A stretch of DNA of 54,662 nt from Candidatus Pelagibacter communis (GTDB lineage Bacteria > Pseudomonadota > Alphaproteobacteria > Pelagibacterales > Pelagibacteraceae): the NCBI RefSeq assembly GCF_001180225.1, contig NZ_CVST01000011.1, positions 1 to 54,662 of the forward strand, read 5' to 3'. The translations under genes were made by a program, and so were the position numbers. The notes beneath the pieces were generated by a model. That model was not told the DNA's origin. It searched no databases and saw only the letters and a program-made list of their open reading frames with translations. Every line of letters starts with the position of its first letter. Within the stretch, counting starts at the first letter, position 1. Positions 26,392 to 34,265 of this stretch are shown here, in pieces.

Positions 26392-27354
26392 TTATTTCAT
26401 TAAAATTTGTTTCCAAATTGCAACCTCATCAAACAAAACCCATTCTCTTATAACATTTCCATCAATTATTTCTGCATGGTTTATACCCATTATAAAAATA
26501 TTTTTATTTGATTTTTCTCCAAATTCTTCAGTATCTTTAGAATGTTTACCTTCTAGAAACCATCGTATAGATGCTTTAGGATTTTTATCTGCTTCTTCTA
26601 AATAACCAATGTGCTCAACAGAAAACTTCATATCACTCAAAGTATTTTTTAAAGCATTCCAAAATTTGATTATATCCTCTCTTCCATGTCCGATTTTGTT
26701 TCCAGGCCAATAAATAGTTGCAGCTCTTGCATAATCAGAAAAATCATAATCATCTTTAAAAATGTTTTTTAATATTTTGGAATATTTACCTCCAGCAGAA
26801 TCATCAGGTACAATGCCTTGTTTGTAATCTGAATTCATCTCAGAATTTGAATTAAATAATTGTTTTGCTTTTTCAACGCCGCCTTCTTTATCTATAAGCA
26901 TCTGAGCAAAATCTTTTGGTGTAAATCCTATTTGTCTTACCATCGCTCCTTGATCACGAACAATCCATTCATCATAAACTTGATTATTTTTGCATGCACA
27001 ATCAGCAATTACTCTATAATAAATATCTTTACCAGTTGGTTTGCCGTACGAACCATCACCAAGATGTGTTCCTTTACTTAAAATTCTATGAGATGAATGA
27101 TAACCGATATCATCATTTCCATTCCAAATCACATCTTCACCGAGCAATTGCCTGTTGGGAAATTCTTTTAAGGTTGCATAAGTAGCATCTATTACAGGTT
27201 TGTTTCCATAGGTGACACCAAAGGGTGATCTAACTGGAATATTATCACTATAAAATTGACCAATAGACTCAACATCTTTATTTTCCCAAATTTGCCTAGT
27301 TATTTTTAGTATATAATCAGGAAAGTTTTTATATTTTGGATCAAAACCTTTCAT
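26392..27354 (-). CDS. Tandem SnoaL-like protein
   Basis: About 320 residues with two successive SnoaL/NTF2-like domains. The first (about 5-150) contains YILKITRQIWENKDVESIGQFY and GNKPVIDAT. The second (about 190-320) contains DYARAATIYWPGNKIGHGREDIIKFWNAL and NVIREWVLFDEV. The start is placed at the ATG overlapping the bicupin stop by one base (TAATG). Related polyketide-cyclase-like proteins in marine alphaproteobacteria often sit in catabolic operons with no assigned reaction. The gene at 28348, divergent, has the same tandem design. Confidence 0.78.
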   Translation of the reverse strand: MKGFDPKYKNFPDYILKITRQIWENKDVESIGQFYSDNIPVRSPFGVTYGNKPVIDATYATLKEFPNRQLLGEDVIWNGNDDIGYHSSHRILSKGTHLGDGSYGKPTGKDIYYRVIADCACKNNQVYDEWIVRDQGAMVRQIGFTPKDFAQMLIDKEGGVEKAKQLFNSNSEMNSDYKQGIVPDDSAGGKYSKILKNIFKDDYDFSDYARAATIYWPGNKIGHGREDIIKFWNALKNTLSDMKFSVEHIGYLEEADKNPKASIRWFLEGKHSKDTEEFGEKSNKNIFIMGINHAEIIDGNVIREWVLFDEVAIWKQILMK

Positions 27355-28298
27355 TAGATTTGTGTTACACAATTTAAGTAACATTCCTCATTTTCATTTA
27401 TTTTAATATTAACGTTTGAATTAATTGGAATAGAAATTGTATCTTTAGCATTTAAAACACACTGAAAATCATCAATCATAATTTCCCATTTTCCAGTTCT
27501 TGAGAACATTATTGTAGGTTTTTCAAATTTTAAATTAGTAATATGACCTTTACTGGATTTTAAAATTGAAAGATTAAATCCTGTATCTTGATTTATAACT
27601 GGAGAGAATTCCTTCTTTTCAAATTTATTTCCAAGAATTTGAATTAAATTAATATTCTCATTTAGTTTATTCTCATATTTTGAATTTTCATTATCTTTAC
27701 AAATAAATTTTTCTAGTTGATCTAATTTGTAGTCATCAAATTTTTTTATTTCCTCTTGAGAAATAGGCTCAAGAATTGTTTTTCCCTCTGGAATTTTATT
27801 TACAGATAAATCAATTAATGAATTATCGTTTAATAGTGCCATACCAGTTTTTTTTGCTTTTTCTAAAACACTTGGAACCCAAGTAATAATTCCAGGGTCA
27901 TCTCCACCTAAGACAACAAAAATTAACCCTTCTTCATCACCTGCGTTTTCAAATGCTCTAAACATGTTTGTTGGCATTGAAATTATGTCACCAGCATTCA
28001 AAATTGTTTCATCTTTTCCCTCTGCTCCCCAATAAAATCTCCATTTACCTGAGTAAATTATAAATACTTCTGCGGAAGTATGACTATGTAGGCCTGAACC
28101 ATTTTGGGGAAGTGCTGACACAGCACCTAAATTAAAACTATGAGGCATAGCAATTTTTATAAATTGTTTGCTATCTTCAGCTACACCAGGTCCAACTATA
28201 GAATAATTTTTTCTTTCTTTGTGACCTTCAAGTTTTCCTTCCACAAAGGGCAGGGTACTTGGAACTAGCTCATTAAATTTTGCTAACCTATTTTCCAT
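27354..28298 (-). CDS. Bicupin-type protein
   Basis: About 314 residues with a clear cupin at about 60-140 (GSGLHSHTSAEVFIIYSGKWRFYWG, GDIISMPTNMFRAFEN), in which two histidines and a glutamate could hold a metal. A second cupin-like half near the C-terminus (KPTIMFSRTGKWEIMI, KDTISIPINSNVNI) has lost the histidines. The frame reaches 28430, but the first 44 residues would lie in the divergent SnoaL gene, so the ATG at 28298 is chosen. It is the first gene of a three-gene operon with a tandem SnoaL and a MetE-like protein. A dioxygenase or isomerase role is possible; the substrate is unknown. Confidence 0.78.
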   Translation of the reverse strand: MENRLAKFNELVPSTLPFVEGKLEGHKERKNYSIVGPGVAEDSKQFIKIAMPHSFNLGAVSALPQNGSGLHSHTSAEVFIIYSGKWRFYWGAEGKDETILNAGDIISMPTNMFRAFENAGDEEGLIFVVLGGDDPGIITWVPSVLEKAKKTGMALLNDNSLIDLSVNKIPEGKTILEPISQEEIKKFDDYKLDQLEKFICKDNENSKYENKLNENINLIQILGNKFEKKEFSPVINQDTGFNLSILKSSKGHITNLKFEKPTIMFSRTGKWEIMIDDFQCVLNAKDTISIPINSNVNIKINENEECYLNCVTQI

Positions 28299-28347
28299 AT
28301 GTTTTTCTAATTGAATTATGATATTAACCCTACTTAAATTATTATAA

Positions 28348-29433
28348 ATGCCAATACAACAATTTGATACAGGTTTAAAAGAACAGCAAGGTGTAAAAAA
28401 ATTAGAAATTACACCTGAAGAAAATTTCAATAATAAAACAAAAGTAAGAGGCTACTTAAAAACAATCATAGAAGGTGGAATATCTAAATTAGATCTAAAC
28501 ATAGAAAATTATTTTGATAAAGATGTAAAAGTTAATTGTTTTCACCCTGTTAATGAATTTGAGGGTGCAAATACTTTTAAAGAAAAATTTTGGCTACCTT
28601 TATTTGAAGCTTTACCAGACATTGAGAGAAGAGAACAGATAGTCATTGGAGGTACATTTAGAGATAAAGTTCAAGTTGGATCAGTATCTATACTTTCAGG
28701 CACATTCAAAAAACCTATTTTTGGAATTAAGCCAATTAATAAAATGGTCAATCTTAAATGCTGTGAAGTCCATGAATTGAAAAATGATAAAATTATAGAG
28801 AGTTATATTTTAATTGATTTATTAGATTTGATATTTCAAACAGGAAAAAATCCAATTAAACCTTCAAGAGGTTCAGAGGGAAATTGGCTAAATCCAATTA
28901 ATACCGATGGTGTAAATTATTTTGAAAAAGATATGAAAGTTTCTGAAGCAAGTTTAGACCAATCTTTAACTATGCAAAGAAGCTTGAACATAAAGCCAGA
29001 GTTGGAAACTAATTCAGATGACGAATTAAAAGAAAAATTAATTAATCATCCACAAAGTGAATTTTGGCACGATAAAATGATATGGTATGGACCAAGTGGA
29101 ATAGGTACTGGAAGAAATCTAGAGGGATTTGTTGATAATCATCAGTTACCATTTAGAAAAACTTTTAAAGAAAGAAATTATTGGAAACTAGGACATTACT
29201 GTGAACTTGGTGATGGAAATTTTTCAATGACTGCTGGCTGGCATAGCATTCAAGCAGTTTATGGATCAGATGACTGGTTAGGATACAAATCTGATAATCA
29301 AAACGTAACTATGAGAGTAATGGATTTTTACCACCACCACGAAGGAAAAATTAGAGAAAACTGGGTACCTATAGACTTAATACATATACTAAAGCAAATA
29401 GGTATTGATGTTTTAGAGTTAATTAAGGACTAA
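28348..29433 (+). CDS. Tandem SnoaL-like protein (divergent copy)
   Basis: A 361-residue protein with two SnoaL/NTF2-like domains: the first at about 30-175 (GANTFKEKFWLPLFEALPDIERR, INKMVNLKCCEVHELKNDKIIESYILIDLLDL), the second at about 235-361 (DKMIWYGPSGIGTGRNLEGF, MTAGWHSIQAVYG, FYHHHEGKIRENWVPIDLI). The second domain is of the ester-cyclase type. It is divergent from the bicupin-SnoaL-MetE unit with only 49 bases between starts, so the two transcripts probably share control. Its stop overlaps the convergent rhodanese stop by 4 bases. Confidence 0.78.
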   Translation: MPIQQFDTGLKEQQGVKKLEITPEENFNNKTKVRGYLKTIIEGGISKLDLNIENYFDKDVKVNCFHPVNEFEGANTFKEKFWLPLFEALPDIERREQIVIGGTFRDKVQVGSVSILSGTFKKPIFGIKPINKMVNLKCCEVHELKNDKIIESYILIDLLDLIFQTGKNPIKPSRGSEGNWLNPINTDGVNYFEKDMKVSEASLDQSLTMQRSLNIKPELETNSDDELKEKLINHPQSEFWHDKMIWYGPSGIGTGRNLEGFVDNHQLPFRKTFKERNYWKLGHYCELGDGNFSMTAGWHSIQAVYGSDDWLGYKSDNQNVTMRVMDFYHHHEGKIRENWVPIDLIHILKQIGIDVLELIKD

Positions 29434-29795
29434 TCTTTTAATTTATCCCACTCAGACATACCGCCTGTAATATTTTTAACGTTCTTAATTCCCATTTCTT
29501 TCATTGTTTTTGTAGCAAGGGTTCCTTGTCCACCTAGTCCACAAAATACAACATATTCTTTGTCAGGATTATTTTTAAAAGTATCATTTTCAATAGGACT
29601 TCCTTCAGCTAAATAAAATTCTAGCAAACCTCTATCTAAATGCATTGCATTTCCAATAGTCCCTTTAGAAAAACTTTCTTTATCTCTAACATCAATAAAT
29701 TGAACATTAGGATCATTTAATTTCTTCTTTGCTTCTTCAGCAGTGATGTTTTCAATTTCATTGCTAACGCTCATTACTTCTTCAAATTTTTTCAT
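29430..29795 (-). CDS. Rhodanese-domain protein
   Basis: A 121-residue single rhodanese domain. The first CH2A-like motif is VQFIDVRDKESFSKGTIGNAMHLDRG. The active cysteine is C85 in the loop FCGLGGQG, followed by the helix TLATKTMKEMG and the end motif GGMSEWDKL. Such proteins carry persulfide sulfur. The active-site loop is rich in glycine rather than the usual basic residues. It follows the HisD-like gene by 24 bases on the same strand, suggesting that the same pathway handles a sulfur compound. Confidence 0.85.
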   Translation of the reverse strand: MKKFEEVMSVSNEIENITAEEAKKKLNDPNVQFIDVRDKESFSKGTIGNAMHLDRGLLEFYLAEGSPIENDTFKNNPDKEYVVFCGLGGQGTLATKTMKEMGIKNVKNITGGMSEWDKLKD

Positions 29796-29819
29796 GTTAA
29801 ATCCTATTTAATAAATTGT

Positions 29820-31100
29820 TTAGTAACCGTATTTTTTCAATCTAACATCACCAGTTCTTGCATGAGCTTCCATCCCTTCATATCTTGAAAGTCTAGCAGC
29901 AGCTGCTCCAACAAGTTCAGTAGATTCTTTAGTCATTCTTTGGAAGCTTAAAGTTTTGATAAACTTACCAACAAACAAACCACCCGTATATCTTCCAGCA
30001 CCTTTAGTTGGAAGAATATGGTTTGTTCCTGAACATTTATCACCATAAGCAACAGTTGTTTCTTCACCAATAAATAAAGAACCGTAATTTTTTAATCTTT
30101 TGTGGAACCAATCTAAGTTTTTAGTTTGAACTTCTAAGTGTTCAGGTGCGTACTCATCACTAATTGTAGCCATTTCCTCGTCTGTATCACAAAGAACAAC
30201 TTCTCCGTAATCTTTCCAAGCAGCTTCAGCATTAGTTCTTGGTAACTCAGGAAGATCAGCGATAAGCTCAGGCACTCTTTTAATAACCTTTTCTGCTAAT
30301 TCTTTACTTGTTGTCCAAAGCCAAGCTGGTGAATTATATCCGTGCTCTGCTTGTCCAACTAAATCTACTGCAACGATTTCTGGATCTGCGTTTTCATCAG
30401 CAATAATTCCAATTTCCGTTGGACCTGCAAACAAATCAATACCCACTTTACCAAATAAAATTCTTTTAGCTTCAGCAACAAATTGGTTACCTGGACCTAC
30501 TAATATATCAGCAGGTGCATTTCCAAATAAACCATTTGTCATTGCAGCAATTGCTTGAACACCACCAAGGTTCATAATTACATCTGCACCACAAAGGTCA
30601 GCAGTGTAAACAATAGTTGGATGAACCCCAACACCAGGTTTTGGAGAACTACATACTAAAATATTTTTAACTCCGGCAACTTTAGCAGTTGTTACACTCA
30701 TTACTGCAGATGCAATGTGAGCATATCTTCCAGCGGGTACATAACATCCAGCTGTATTTACAGGAATTAGTCTTTGACCTGCATATAAACCTTCAGACAA
30801 TTCAACTTCAAAATCTTGACCATAATTTTTTAATTGGGCTTCAGCAAATTTTCTCACTCTTTCATGAGCAAACTGGACATCATCTTTAGTTTTTTGATCT
30901 AAATTTTTTTTAATATCTTCAATTTTTTCTTTAGAGATAACTACTTCGCCTTCATACTTATCAAATTTTTTAGAAAGTTCTTTGCAACCTTCTTCTTTAC
31001 TTGTTTCAATATCTTTAAGAATATTTTCAACTATTTCTCTAGTTTTTGTATCGTCAGTTGATGATGTCTTTGGTGATTTTTTTAAGTATGTAATTGCCAT
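29820..31100 (-). CDS. HisD-family dehydrogenase, probably not for histidine (sulfopropanediol dehydrogenase-like)
   Basis: A 426-residue zinc-dependent alcohol/aldehyde dehydrogenase of the histidinol dehydrogenase family. The zinc ligands Q250, H253, D354 and H413 and the catalytic pair E320-H321 (APEHLE) are conserved, so the four-electron oxidation chemistry may be intact. The cofactor region reads GPTEIGIIAD rather than the GPSEV of biosynthetic HisD, and no his genes are near. Relatives such as HpsN oxidise 2,3-dihydroxypropane-1-sulfonate to sulfolactate. The neighbouring rhodanese, phosphate acyltransferase and TauABC-type importer make an organosulfonate or related diol a reasonable substrate. 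This is inference. Confidence 0.78.
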   Translation of the reverse strand: MAITYLKKSPKTSSTDDTKTREIVENILKDIETSKEEGCKELSKKFDKYEGEVVISKEKIEDIKKNLDQKTKDDVQFAHERVRKFAEAQLKNYGQDFEVELSEGLYAGQRLIPVNTAGCYVPAGRYAHIASAVMSVTTAKVAGVKNILVCSSPKPGVGVHPTIVYTADLCGADVIMNLGGVQAIAAMTNGLFGNAPADILVGPGNQFVAEAKRILFGKVGIDLFAGPTEIGIIADENADPEIVAVDLVGQAEHGYNSPAWLWTTSKELAEKVIKRVPELIADLPELPRTNAEAAWKDYGEVVLCDTDEEMATISDEYAPEHLEVQTKNLDWFHKRLKNYGSLFIGEETTVAYGDKCSGTNHILPTKGAGRYTGGLFVGKFIKTLSFQRMTKESTELVGAAAARLSRYEGMEAHARTGDVRLKKYGY

Positions 31101-31161
31101 TTCTCTCCTTTTAAAATTTAAAGTTTTTTAGGTTAATTTCTTATAAAATTCAATTAATCAT

Positions 31162-32073
31162 TTAGTCCAAAGCTACTACTGCCGCAGCTATTGATGCTAA
31201 TCTTGCTTGCGCTTCATCTGATCTACTAGTTATTACAACCGGGACTTTTCCTCCTACCACAACTCCTGCAGCACATGCACCCATAAAATAAATCATCATT
31301 TTAACTAGAGCATTTCCAGTTTCAACACTTGGAACCAATAGTACATCAGCCTCTCCTGCAACTAAATTTTTAATACCTTTAATGCCAGCAGATTTTTTTG
31401 AAATACTATTATCAAATGCTAGGGGTCCAAAAACATCTGCATTTAAATTTTCCTCTTTTGCAAGTTTTGTTATTTCAGCTGCTTCAATTGAACTTGGTAC
31501 ACTATCCAAAACTTCTTCAGTTGCAGATAATACAGAAACTTTTGGTCTTTCAATTCCTATACGATTTGAAAAATTTATTACATTTTTTAGAATATGCATT
31601 TTAGTTTTAACATTAGGTAAAACATTTAAAGCACCATCTGTTATTATTAGTGGCTTATCTTCTTTTTCAACTGTCATATGCCAGATATGACTTAATCTAG
31701 TTTTACCTAATAAGTTATACTCTCGCTTTAAAACTTCTTTCATTAGAACGTCAGTATGAATATGTCCTTTAACAATTATTTTAACTTTATCTTCACTTGC
31801 AAGTTTAGCTGCAATTTTTGCCGTTTTGTTTTCAACTGGCTCATGGATAAGTTCGTATTTTGATATATCCCAACCAAGGTCTTCAGCACATTTTTGTATT
31901 TCAACTTCATGACCGATAAAAACTGGTTCAATTAGATTTTCATTTACAGCGTCTTGAACAGATAACATGGGTAGGGGTTTACCAGCATTTACAACTGCAA
32001 CCTTAACTCCTTTTTTACTATGAGCTATATCTAATAGTTTATTTGGACAGACAATTTCTTTGTTTGAGAGCAT
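31162..32073 (-). CDS. Phosphate acetyl/butyryltransferase-family protein
   Basis: A 303-residue Pta/Ptb-type acyltransferase that interconverts acyl-CoA and acyl phosphate. Landmarks are KVAVVNAGKPLPMLSVQDAVNENLIEPVFIG near the start, KGHIHTDVLMKEVL, PLIITDGALNVLP and the GVVVGGKVPVVITSRSD end. It is the short form without the regulatory domain. In taurine and other C2-sulfonate pathways Pta converts acetyl phosphate to acetyl-CoA; no sulfoacetaldehyde acetyltransferase is present in this window. It lies 61 bases upstream of the HisD-like gene on the same strand and is divergent from the BASS transporter. Confidence 0.85.
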   Translation of the reverse strand: MLSNKEIVCPNKLLDIAHSKKGVKVAVVNAGKPLPMLSVQDAVNENLIEPVFIGHEVEIQKCAEDLGWDISKYELIHEPVENKTAKIAAKLASEDKVKIIVKGHIHTDVLMKEVLKREYNLLGKTRLSHIWHMTVEKEDKPLIITDGALNVLPNVKTKMHILKNVINFSNRIGIERPKVSVLSATEEVLDSVPSSIEAAEITKLAKEENLNADVFGPLAFDNSISKKSAGIKGIKNLVAGEADVLLVPSVETGNALVKMMIYFMGACAAGVVVGGKVPVVITSRSDEAQARLASIAAAVVALD

Positions 32074-32153
32074 TTTTTACAAATATAGTATAATTTAAAT
32101 ATGTATATAGAAATTATTTACTAAAAAGTTATAGTTTCTTTCATTTTTTAATT

Positions 32154-33002
32154 ATGGAAATAGTAACTAAAATAGCACCATTAGCTTTAGCATTGATAAT
32201 GCTTGGCCTAGGACTTGGTTTATCTGTAAAAGATTTTACTAGAGTAATTAGAAATCCAAAAGATTTTTTAATTGGAATAACTTGCCAATTAATTCTTTTA
32301 CCAATTGTTGCATACATATTGGTTTTAATTTTAAGATTACCGATCGAAATAGCTTTAGGTTTAATGATTATAGCTGCAGCACCAGGAGGTGTTACGTCAA
32401 ATGTTCTTACTAAGTTTGCAGATGGAGATGTAGCTTTATCAATTTCTTTAACAGCTGTTGGAAGTTTAATTAGTATTATATCAGTTCCATTTATAGTTTT
32501 TACTTCAGCTGGAATGCTAGGGGTTACTGAAATGTCTACAGAGATTACCATGACAGGGATCGCACTTAAAATGGCTTTAGTTGTAACTGTTCCGGTAATT
32601 ATAGGAATGGTTATAAGAGGATTTGCAGAAAATTTTATCTCTTCAAACATTAACATCGTCAATAGAACTACTAGTTTATTATTTGTTATTGTATTTGCAG
32701 CAATTTGGATTGAAGAAAGAGAAAATATTTTTAATTATTTAGCTCAAGCTGGAATAGCGGTTTTAGTTTTAAATATAGTGATGATGATTTTAGCTTTTTA
32801 TATAGCTAAAGCTTTTGCAACTGGAGTTGCTCAGAGAAAATGTATTTCTTTAGAGTGCGGTCTTCAAAATGGAACTTTAGCAGTATTCGTTGCAACTCAA
32901 ATTTTTAATGATGTTGCTTACATGATACCAACAGCTGCTTATGCTTTAGTGATGTATATTACAGGATTTATTTTTATATATATTTTAAGAAGATCTAGTT
33001 AA
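32154..33002 (+). CDS. BASS-family (bile acid:sodium symporter-type) transporter
   Basis: A 282-residue membrane protein with about nine helices. The conserved AAAPGGVTSNVLTKFADGDVALSISLTAVGS matches the sodium- and substrate-binding crossover helix, and LECGLQNGTLAVFVATQIF the second. BASS members import organic acids such as pyruvate, pantothenate, glycolate or sulfonated steroids with sodium. It is divergent from the phosphate acyltransferase and convergent with the regulator (8-base overlap). Import of the substrate degraded by the nearby dehydrogenase is plausible but unproven. Confidence 0.88.
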   Translation: MEIVTKIAPLALALIMLGLGLGLSVKDFTRVIRNPKDFLIGITCQLILLPIVAYILVLILRLPIEIALGLMIIAAAPGGVTSNVLTKFADGDVALSISLTAVGSLISIISVPFIVFTSAGMLGVTEMSTEITMTGIALKMALVVTVPVIIGMVIRGFAENFISSNINIVNRTTSLLFVIVFAAIWIEERENIFNYLAQAGIAVLVLNIVMMILAFYIAKAFATGVAQRKCISLECGLQNGTLAVFVATQIFNDVAYMIPTAAYALVMYITGFIFIYILRRSS

Positions 33003-33951
33003 TTGTAGTTTTATTTAAAATTTTATAAATCAGTTCTGAAATCTCTTTTATTGTTTGTTCTTGTATTTTTTGGGTTTTTGAAAAAACTTTTTTTTCAATA
33101 TTAAGTGAAATTAATTTTTTTTGATCTATTTTTGCATAACCTTTTTTGATTAAAGAATTTACTTTTCTAACAATTGTTGGTCTCGGAATACCTGTAATTT
33201 CTGATATAGACATAGAATTTAAACCAATTTTGTCTGCAAAAGATATTCTTTTTCTCCACTTTTCAATATCTATATCTTGAATAACTAAATCTTTATTTGA
33301 TGATGCATTAGACATTATAAGCAAGCCTATACATAATGTTTCTAAATCACCCAATTCTTTTCTCCATCGGAAATAGTAAGAAAAAATAAATTTATAAAAT
33401 TCGTACCAGCAAAAAGAAAAATGTTTCTTAATACCATCTGATATTTCATTTGATGAAAAGGAGTATGGAATTTTATTTTCTTGTTTCAAAATTTTTGAAG
33501 AAATAGATATTAAATACGATAAATTTTTTAATGCACTTATTGGCTGCACTGTTTCATAAGCAGATCTATCAATAAAAATTTTTTTTCTTGTTCGTTTAAT
33601 TACCCCTATTTTTTCTAGATAAATAATCTTTCTTCTTACACTTTCTTTAGGGATTTGAAGATCTCTAGAAATTTTAATAATTTTAATTTCTTCAATTTCT
33701 AAAGTTTTGTCTTTGTAAAAGGTGTTGAAATCGACCTGAATTCCATTTTTTCTATAGAATTTAAAATCATTATTAACCAAATAGATTAAGACCATGTACA
33801 TTTCTATATCTTTGAAATTAGAATAAGCATTGATTAGCCATTCAGATACAAATTTATAAAAAGCAGGAACGAAATTATTAAATTTTTTATTGATTACTGC
33901 TGTAACCATTTTTTCATCCAGTGCGTCAGATATACTAGGTAGAGTGCTCAT
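32995..33951 (-). CDS. Transcriptional regulator with two winged-helix domains
   Basis: A 318-residue protein with two helix-turn-helix regions. One lies at about 95-135 (LQIPKESVRRKIIYLEKIGVIKRT), the other at about 245-275 (SEITGIPRPTIVRKVNSLIKKGYAKID), each with the wing following. I do not recognise a named family; the second is MarR/IclR-like. The start ATG at 33951 has no ribosome site, and the inferred transcription start is only about 10 bases upstream, so the message is nearly leaderless. Two direct repeats flank its promoter, suggesting self-control. Targets could be the BASS transporter or the neighbouring catabolic operons. Confidence 0.75.
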   Translation of the reverse strand: MSTLPSISDALDEKMVTAVINKKFNNFVPAFYKFVSEWLINAYSNFKDIEMYMVLIYLVNNDFKFYRKNGIQVDFNTFYKDKTLEIEEIKIIKISRDLQIPKESVRRKIIYLEKIGVIKRTRKKIFIDRSAYETVQPISALKNLSYLISISSKILKQENKIPYSFSSNEISDGIKKHFSFCWYEFYKFIFSYYFRWRKELGDLETLCIGLLIMSNASSNKDLVIQDIDIEKWRKRISFADKIGLNSMSISEITGIPRPTIVRKVNSLIKKGYAKIDQKKLISLNIEKKVFSKTQKIQEQTIKEISELIYKILNKTTIN

Positions 33952-33965
33952 GATTTAAAAAAAAA

Positions 33966-34010
33966 CCCAATATGGACAATACACAAATAAGTGTCAACCC
34001 ATTTTGGACA
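33966..34010 (-). promoter_or_regulatory. Promoter with flanking direct repeats in front of the regulator gene
   Basis: On the minus strand, a perfect -35 TTGACA (plus 33992-33997) and -10 CATATT (plus 33969-33974) are separated by 17 bases and lie about 20 bases before the regulator ATG. Two copies of a 13-base direct repeat, CCCAATATGGACA (33966-33978) and CCCATTTTGGACA (33998-34010), 11 of 13 identical, are spaced 32 bases (three helical turns). One covers the -10 and the other abuts the -35. Each contains a CCA-N3-TGG palindrome. This is the layout of an autorepressor operator. Confidence 0.65.
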
Positions 34011-34067
34011 TTCCTAATATGTAATAATGTAACTAGTAATGATTAGATGGTTTTGTATTTAAAAATT

Positions 34068-34265
34068 ATGAGTACAGAGAGCTTAAATAGAACATCCGTT
34101 GAAATTGAGAACCCCTCTCAAGTTACTGAAGCTCCTCAAAGAGTAAATGTGGATGTTCTAAAGCAAAGACTTCTTGAAGAGAAAAAAAAGGAAAAAATTA
34201 AGAGAACAATAATTGTTTCTTCTGTAGTTGCTTCTTTAGGAGTTTTAACTTTTTTAACTTATTAA
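34068..34265 (+). CDS. Small tail-anchored membrane protein, function unknown
   Basis: A 65-residue protein from the ATG at 34068 (an in-frame ATG at 34047 would add seven residues). The N-terminal ~40 residues are polar, then comes a strongly charged helix (LKQRLLEEKKKEKIKR), then one hydrophobic segment (TIIVSSVVASLGVLTFL) ends the protein, as in C-tail-anchored proteins. I recognise no family. It is divergent from the regulator and overlaps the Ldh-type gene by 12 bases at the 3' end. Coding is supported by the sensible topology but not by homology I can name. Confidence 0.55.
   Translation: MSTESLNRTSVEIENPSQVTEAPQRVNVDVLKQRLLEEKKKEKIKRTIIVSSVVASLGVLTFLTY

Noticed and set aside
28299..28430. 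Longer start for the bicupin (44 extra residues)
   Set aside because: The extension overlaps the start of the divergent SnoaL gene and is Cys- and Phe-rich shadow sequence; the ATG at 28298 gives a normal start.
29820..31100. Calling the HisD-family gene histidinol dehydrogenase of histidine synthesis
   Set aside because: No his genes are adjacent, the cofactor motif is GPTEIG rather than GPSEV, and the neighbours are catabolic; the family is certain but hisD is not used as the name.
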